Below, piece after piece: positions 57,840 to 64,000 of a DNA stretch of 64,000 bases (the stretch's first letter is position 1; every line of letters starts with the position of its first letter). The DNA lies in contig CM029666.1 in the NCBI GenBank assembly GCA_017311315.1, positions 31,878,749-31,942,748 of the forward strand. Reading direction: 5' to 3'. The DNA is from Dendrocalamus latiflorus (lineage: Eukaryota; Streptophyta; Magnoliopsida; Poales; Poaceae). The notes below the pieces were generated by a model. It was given only the letters and a program-made list of their open reading frames with translations. It did no database searches and was not told the DNA's origin. A program made the translations under genes and the position numbers.

Positions 57840-58954
57840 TAATTTTTATTTGTGAGTTTACTGTCCCCACCAAGCTATTAAAAGGATAATGTAGCTCACC
57901 AGGGTGAATTCAGGGCTACTGGAGCATTTTGTCAAACAAGATGTGTGCAACACATGTAAATTTGTCAAACATGAGAACTCTGTTATCTATAATGAGTACT
58001 CTATAAGTTTGCCAAGGTAGCTTTCTTGTAAAAAGCTGCTATAAAATTCAATAGCATTCGAGAATTGTTTGTTGTAACATTGAAACTAGAATCTTGTATT
58101 CATTGTAGAATAAACAAAAACTAATCTTATAAGGAAAAGAGGGGCATACAAAACCTAGTTTTTCCAATTCTAAGGAGTTTGCTCTGAATAACGTAAACTG
58201 CTATATAGAAGACTTTGGGAAATATCACTGATGTTTGTAGATTACGTTAAATTTCCAGAAAACGTTCTCACACTAATGGGGAAAAATATCATTCTCTGTG
58301 CGGCATTTCAACAAACATGTCATGAGCAAAGTGGATCACTCAAACCTGAAACGTCTCTACGAGTCCAAACCCTACCACACCAAGCATGGACAATAGATTA
58401 GATTCAATTTTGTCACAGGAGATGGGTTTACCAATAGGATGTCAATGTTGTTCCATTAATACCCCATGGACAGCATCGCAATCTGAATCTTCCGGTAATA
58501 CTACCTGAACTGCAATCGACCTGAACAAGAATAAATTTACTAAAAATCAGAGGCTTGAGGACTGGGGTGGAGGGATCAACTTACACGACATTGATCTGGA
58601 TCCCATGCCGCCGAAAAGTAAGAAATTTGAACACGCAGCTGGGGTTGGGGATGAAATCAGCATGGCACTACAGTCAGTAACAAAGAAGCACACGATGAAC
58701 ACAGAAATGAAAACAAGCCATGATCTGGAAATTTAACAGTAGGTTGGGGAAGCGGCCGTTGCCACCGCCACCACTGCCGCGACGGCTAGGGAGGAGACCG
58801 GGCGCTCACGTCTCGTGTTGGGTGCTCCCGGCAGTCAGCGTGGACGTCGAGGCAGATTCCAGAGGAGTGAAGGTATCTGGTGCTCCATGGTTACGGAGAT
58901 TGAGGCAACGACAACCCTAGAATTGGAAGGCTTGTCGCGAATCACCAGCCTATA
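57840..58954 (-). other. Flank right of C4, with two possible minus-strand exons
   Basis: A minus-strand exon pair fits splice signals. One exon ends at 58585 with donor GTAAGT (frame CVFKFLTFRRHGIQINV), and the next spans 58442-58520 after acceptor TTCTTGTTCAG (frame IAVQVVLPEDSDCDAVHGV). They join in phase 0/2 and end at TGA 58442-58444. I do not recognise the protein. Upstream, 58720-58940 is GC-rich and ends in an ATG-bearing frame MEHQIPSLLWNLPRR that stops quickly; it could be a 5' leader. Other parts are AT-rich and empty. Confidence 0.3.
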
Positions 58955-59410
58955 TCCCCCGCGGGAACGCCGCGCGGAGGCGCGCCCACGTCGCCCCGCC
59001 CGCGCGCTCCGGCCGGCGCGTGGCGGGGGAATGTTCGTACGGCCGGGGAGCGGTTTCCCTGCCGGGGAGGCGATTTCCTTGTATTTCCCCGAAATTACGT
59101 AGAGGTCATTTTTCCTCGCGAAAAAGTCCCTGTCAGTTTTTTTAAGCCCCGTTTTTTTTAAAATACCCCTCCACTTCACCGAAATTTTTTATGCTTTGCA
59201 GGATAGCGCCCCGCAATTTTCTAAATTACGTACGGGTCCTCGTTTAGTTACATACAGGTCCTCGCTTTTTTACGAAAAAGACCATTAACTTTTTTGGAAA
59301 TACACATGTGCCCTTGATTTTTTTTAAAAAAACTACTCACGAATTATCGCCTCTTTTACTTCAGTACACACGATGGCTGGCGCGGCGTGCCGCCGCGCCT
59401 ATGAGGCTAG
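58955..59410 (+). mobile_element. Helitron-like non-autonomous element, unit 1
   Basis: It starts TCCCCCGCGGGAACG after an A. It ends with a perfect 9 bp stem hairpin, GGCGCGGCG-TGC-CGCCGCGCC (59379-59399), then seven bases and CTAG, followed by T. The TC start, 3' hairpin, CTAG end and A/T flanks are Helitron features. It carries no protein. It is about 90% similar to unit 2. Confidence 0.55.
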
Positions 59411-59423
59411 TAAAAAACCTATA

Positions 59424-59860
59424 TGCCCCGCGGGAACGCCGCGCGGGGGCGCGCCCACGTCGCCCCGCCCGCGCGCTCCGGCCGGCGCGTGGCGGTGGAA
59501 TCTTCGTACGGCCGGGGGAGGCGGTTTCCCTGTATTTTCTGGAAATTACGTAGAGGTCCTTTTGCCTCGCGAAAAGGTCCCTGCCAGTTTTTTTAGGCCC
59601 CGTTTTTTTTAAAACACCCCTCCACTTCACCGAAATTTTTTATACTTTGCAGGATAGCGCCCCGCGGTTTTCTAAATTACGTACGGGTCCTCGTTTAGTT
59701 ACGTACAGGTCCTCGCTTTTTTACGGAAAAGACCTTTGACTTTTTTGGAAATACACATGTGCCCTCGATTTTTTTTAAAAAACTACTCACGGATTATCGC
59801 CTTTTTTACTTCGGTACACACGGTGGCTGGCGCGGCGTGCCGCCGCGCCTATGAGGCTAG
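59424..59860 (+). mobile_element. Helitron-like non-autonomous element, unit 2
   Basis: A second copy in direct orientation only 13 bp after unit 1, with the same 3' hairpin (59829-59849) and CTAG end (59857-59860). It starts TGCCCCGCGGGAACG. A short deletion near 59520 removes the repeated GGGGAG segment present in unit 1. Confidence 0.55.
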
Positions 59861-60809
59861 TAGGCTGTAGACGAGGAAGCTATCAGAGGGTCTAACGTGG
59901 TGAGATCGTGAGGTGGGTCTTGGGTGAATATCTGTTTTTGGCTGCATGACTTTATCCGGGATGATTTCATTCCGTCCCATGAACCAAACCCGAGAACAAG
60001 TCCAAAAGTTGGATGAGATCATCCCATCCATTCTCTCTCATAGGGGTGTAAACGGGTTGGGTTAATCTCGACCGATCCGACACCAAATCCGATTGGTACC
60101 GAATCCGGAGAAAAAATATGGATTAGGATATGGTAACAGCAATATCCGTCCGAATCCGATACGTCTTCAAGTTTGATTTCAGGTTAGTGCTACTATTTGA
60201 CGTTTCATTTTCTTTTGCAATGATAAAATAAAATCTTCCACATCAGCTATTAAGTAGTAACATGAAGTTCTTGACAGTACGTCCTCCTACTCCATTTGCT
60301 GTACTGCATTCATTCCTTACAAACAAGTAGGGGTGTAAACGGGTCGGGTTAATCCCGACCGATCCGGCACCGAATCCGATTGGTACCGAATCCGGAGAAA
60401 AAAAAATAGGTTAAGATATGGTAACAACAATATTCGTCCGATTCCGACCCGTTTGCACTCGTACTCTCTCACCAACCAAACACACCCAGGCTTGGATCTG
60501 GGTTTCGGCTGGGCCGTAAATGGGCCTTGATAAAATCCAGTGATGCTGGTACCGGTTATTGGGCTCAATGTTTTCTGAGGCCTGGCTTGCAGCGATGGGC
60601 TGCAGTGAAGATCTTTCTTCCTTCCCTTCCTTTTGACCTGCCCCCACCCCACTCCTTTTTTTTTAAAGGCCCAAGCGAGCCTAAGATGATGGTCGAATTC
60701 ACATACCTTACCTCTCAAGGGGAAAAAAATCTGTTTCGATATAGATGTCCGAGGAATATAGTTACTGAGTATTCGTTGTGGCATAGCTTTTCTTTTTCAC
60801 TTTCAACTA
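59861..60809. other. Repeat relics between the Helitron-like pair and the Stowaway MITE
   Basis: Two direct copies of a ~130 bp segment starting TAGGGGTGTAAACGGGT lie at about 60042-60172 and 60329-60463. They share ACCGAATCCGGAGAAAA and GATATGGTAACA. The start resembles Ac-like hAT ends and the AAACGGGT repeats suggest a relic, but I see no second terminus. No gene is supported. Confidence 0.5.
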
Positions 60810-61059
60810 CTCCCTCCAATTCAAAAAAAAACATATCATTTTGGGAAACGTATAAACTTTGGCTATCGTATCTTTTTAAATATTTACATTGGACATAGAA
60901 AAATCATGTGTAAATGTATCTCGAAAAGTACTTTCATAATATTATAATATTATTTGGTTTCATAAATATATTTTAATAAAATATTAGTGGCCAAAGTTTG
61001 TATTTAAAGGATGCATAAGATATCTAAAACAAGGTGTTTTTTTTTTGTGAGGGAGGGAC
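60810..61059. mobile_element. Stowaway-type MITE
   Basis: The left end CTCCCTCCAATTC and right end GTGAGGGAGGGAC are inverted repeats flanked by TA on both sides (60808-60809, 61060-61061). The interior is AT-rich with the palindrome AATATTATAATATT. Length 250 bp, as usual for Stowaway (Tc1/mariner) MITEs in grasses. Confidence 0.9.
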
Positions 61060-61061
61060 TA

Positions 61062-62481
61062 CCATAAACTTTTGCTGAACACGGTGCTTTGTCTTTAATT
61101 TCCTGTAAACCAATCAAATCGGTTCCACTCTGTGGGAAAAGAAGGAAAAGTACTCGGCAGCCAGACCGTGCATGCCTTCCTTTATCCTTTATGTAAGCCA
61201 ATACATTCAGGTTGCGAGACAAGTGATCCTGCCTGCTTTTGTAACCTCTACGGTCGTTTGATTATTCACTACGGCATTTAAAAAAGTTGGCATGCAAAAT
61301 GGAGCACGTGCGAAATAAAAGAAATCAACTCAAGTTTCTGACTGGGTGCATAGAAAAACTTTGGCATATTCGTCAATTCGGAGAATTTCAAGTCTTGCAT
61401 AGTTGCATGCAAGGGACTTACACGATGGTTATAAACTCGAAATCACATTTTTTTTTCTATCCAATCGCAATGCTAATAGAAGAGTGTCACCTCTCAAACT
61501 TAGCTGAAACGAAAGCTCCTTTCAAATGTTTCTATTTCTAAGCACACGCGGTTTTGGTTCGAGGCCCTAAATGAGAGGCATAATCTTGTACGGTTCTTCT
61601 TTTGGTTGGGCCCTTTTGGAAGGAATCAGATCGTCTAACGTTGGCCTCCTGGACTTTCCTCTACTGTCGATCATCATAGCCATCCATTTTAGATCCAACC
61701 GTGAGACTCCAAAACTGTTGAACCTAACAAATTTCACAGGCCTGCAGCCAGCCCATCTTAGCCCAGCCACGCGACAACCACTGGGCGACTCGTACGGTCG
61801 TTCATTCGTCGCCTCCGCCGCCGTTGCAGGTCGCCGGATCAGCACGCTCGTCCTCGCCAGGCCGTCACTGCGACGCTCGGGAGTTCCTCACCTCGTCGAC
61901 GCTCTCCTCCACTCCCTCCCCGATCTGGTGGCATGGCGCGTCAGCTGCTTCTCCACCTCGCCGGCGCTCCCCTCCCCGCCACCGTGCATGAGCGTCGTCG
62001 CCGCGGAAGCTGCCGTCCCGTGGGCGGTCGCGTCGGCGGCGCTCCTCACCACGTCGGCGATTCCTCCCCGCCACCGCGACGATCGGCTTCGTGGCTGCAG
62101 GCGGTGCCACTCCATGGCCAGGCACGCTGGTGGTCAGTAAAATGGAGAAGACTGTAAACTGTGTTCCCAGTACTGTAAATTGTGCAAGTGCTAGCAACCT
62201 ATGCAAATTGTGACTGTATAGGAATTGTAAAGATTGCCATTGTGCAAGTGTGAGCAAGCTTGCCATTGTATTATAAATTGTTCTGTAATACTATTGTCAA
62301 TGGAATGCACAAAAGCTATTGCTGATAATTGCAACTTCAGAGGCTGCATCCAATTTCAAGTGTATATGACATTACTGCTGAATATTACACTTGAACCACA
62401 AAACCCAAAACTATCTGAACATGATTCAAAGGAGGCTGATGATCCATGTTCCATGATGCAGAGACTACATGATCTGTACTA
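61062..62481. other. Intergenic sequence with an unassigned GC-rich open frame
   Basis: A plus frame 61571-62140 (189 codons) has a GC-rich 3' half (61800-62110) open on both strands, with no domain. It could be a captured exon or a first exon with a promoter, but the abrupt change from AT-rich to GC-rich makes a compositional open frame likelier. The flanks (61062-61560, 62160-62480) show repeated ATTGTAA/GTGCAAGTG phrases and no gene. Confidence 0.35.
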
Positions 62482-64000
62482 CTAGAAGTCAGCAATAACA
62501 CCATCTGTCATTGATCCCTGGAAAATAAAAGAACAATAATTCAACATAGTGGCCATGTATGATTCAGAGAAAATGTCTATTACTTTGAAATATTACCGTC
62601 AATAGTTCAGAGAAGCTATTGATGGCCATGTATGGTTCGGACATCCCTTCCTTGGGCAAAGAAGTACTAGGGGAAATATTTGGTGCTGCTGCACCATCAT
62701 GGAATGCAACTTTTATAGTTTCTTGTTCCTTTAGATAAAAGAGAATCAAATAATGAAATACAACTGAACTTTTTTTCCCAGAGAATCAAATATGTTTTTT
62801 GTTGTTACATACCTTTGAAACCTTTTCCTTTTTCTTACCTCCCTTCTTTGCAAAAGTTTCTTGTTCCTTCATATAAAAGAGAATCAAATAATGAAATACA
62901 ATTGAACTTTTTTTCAGCGACTACAATCAGAGAATCAAATATGTTTTTTTGTTGTTACATACCTTTGAACCTTTTTCCTTTTTCTTACATCCCTTCTTTG
63001 CAACCTTGCGTTTCTTGTCAAGCCAAGTTCTCTTGCGCTTGGAGCTTTTTGTTTCCACCTCCTTTTTCTTTAGTTTTGCTGTACTCACCAAATCAATGTG
63101 GGGAGTAACATTTGTGGGAGCAATGACAGGATCCATAGCACTAGTAAAACCATTGATTTCTTCTTCAACTTGTTTGCTAAGCTTGTCAAGTGTGTTGTTT
63201 ACTAACAAGGTGCATCCAGGATGGCTGGCAGCTCGATGTGCCAAATTGATAAATTTGCGAGTCATATCTTTGTAGCGAAACATGTCATCTAGTCTTGGAT
63301 TCTCTATTATGTTTCGGCCTTGGTTGTCTTGTACTGTTCCACTACGTGCTTCTCGTGTCCATCGCTTCAATACATATTGTGTTGGCAGTGATTTGATATT
63401 CAACAAGTCAAGGACTTTTAGACCATGGCCACACAATATTCCAATTCTGTTGAACTGTCCACAACTGCATGTACTGGTTTGCTCTAAAGGATCACCAATA
63501 ACTTTGTACTCCTTCTCAAAGGTAAAATTTTCATCAAGACTCCCAATTGTTACAAGATATTCATTTTTGCCTTCCAATGCCGTGGTGCATGCTACCATAG
63601 ACCTCTCATACTCACCTTGAAAAGCTTCAAAAATAGTTGGTGTGTACAGCTTGCTAGCTTGGATTAACATAGGTGTCCTCATTTTGATTCTAGGCAATTT
63701 TTTCCTTGATTCGAATTCTGATTTCAGTTCGTTATTTCTTTTATATTCCACAACCCTTTCAAAATGCTTAAGAAATCGAATGATATCAAAATCAGATTTG
63801 AAATGTCGCTTCAGATCACTATTCAGACTCTCACTGAGTTGTGTACTTCTCATCCCTAATGTAAACACATCCTTCATATAACATTCAGCCCATTTTTCTC
63901 TTACCTTGTATATACTATCCAACTAAGTTTGCTTGCTCGCCTTTGATCTCATGATGTTAAATGCATGTTCTAATGTTGCTTCATCTTCGTACTCATACAT
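62482..64000 (-). pseudogene. FAR1/FHY3-like (MULE transposase-derived) gene, 3' part, runs off the right edge
   Basis: The exons on the minus strand are: edge to 62963, 62813-62866, 62597-62728 and 62482-62517 (TAG at 62482-62484), with GTATGT/GTAATA donors and AAG/CAG acceptors, all phase 0. The main exon has the MULE-derived segment (REKWAECYM, RSTQLSESLNSDLK) and a SWIM zinc finger CSCGQFNRIGILCGH near 63450-63500, then a Lys-rich nuclear-signal-like tail. FAR1/FHY3 relatives are nuclear DNA-binding regulators of light signalling descended from Mutator-like transposases. An in-frame TAG at 63923-63925, in a stretch otherwise open to the edge, suggests inactivation unless it is spliced out. 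It may instead be a MULE transposase; the 5' end is outside the window. Confidence 0.75.
62717..63003 (-). repeat. 138 bp tandem duplication that doubles an exon of the FAR1-like gene
   Basis: The units 62717-62854 and 62855-63003 share AGTTTCTTGTTCC, AGAGAATCAAATAATG and the TTGTTGTTACATACCTTTG splice-donor segment. The duplication creates the extra 54 bp exon 62813-62866, bordered by its own acceptor and donor. Confidence 0.85.

Noticed and set aside
61571..62140. 189-codon plus-strand frame as a real gene
   Set aside because: Composition changes abruptly inside it, the GC-rich half is open on both strands, and no domain or splice partner is visible. I kept it only as a note.

Overview
The window is nuclear DNA from a flowering plant, very probably a grass. 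The evidence is an Au-type tRNA-derived SINE, a Stowaway MITE, CACTA, hAT and Helitron-like elements, Ty1/copia and Ty3/gypsy LTR retrotransposons primed by initiator tRNA-Met, and plant-type introns. I see no bacterial, organellar or viral genome structure. About 72% of the 64 kb falls inside elements whose ends I could place. Only two host-type protein genes are recognisable, and both look damaged.

Layout, left to right. 1-6963: CACTA (En/Spm) sequence on the minus strand, with a Transposase_24 gene, a decayed TNP2 transposase, palindromic subterminal repeats and a clear right terminus. 7000-16390: repeat-rich intergenic DNA with a TA microsatellite, three copies of a ~370 bp inverted-repeat element sitting next to microsatellites, two related TTCGACC minisatellites, and an internally deleted copia element (11291-14330). 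16395-18664: the 3' half of a minus-strand gene encoding a 3'-5' exonuclease plus KH-domain protein, with a SINE in its last intron and a stop codon inside one exon. 18973-26411: a complete copia element with 1.5 kb LTRs and target duplication GAAAC.

27043-45944 is a four-element nest. An old minus-strand gypsy element (G1) was split by a plus-strand copia (C3, 28464-42250, target duplication GCGTT). C3 was then hit twice: by a young gypsy element in its 5' LTR (G2, 28559-33926, CTCTC) and by a 3.6 kb solo LTR in its RNase H region (S1, 37795-41390, CGGAT). 46405-50654 is an apparently intact hAT transposon with 18 bp inverted ends, an 8 bp target duplication and a three-exon transposase gene. 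52038-57834 is a young copia element (C4) with an uninterrupted 1589-codon polyprotein. 58955-59860 holds two tandem Helitron-like units. 60810-61059 is a Stowaway MITE. From 62482 to the right edge lies the 3' part of a FAR1/FHY3-like (MULE transposase-derived) gene with a small exon duplication and one in-frame stop.

The genes do not form a shared pathway; the window is a record of successive insertions. Exact target duplications give a relative order. G2 and C4 are the youngest LTR elements by LTR similarity. The hAT element and C4 are the two with complete coding capacity by eye.
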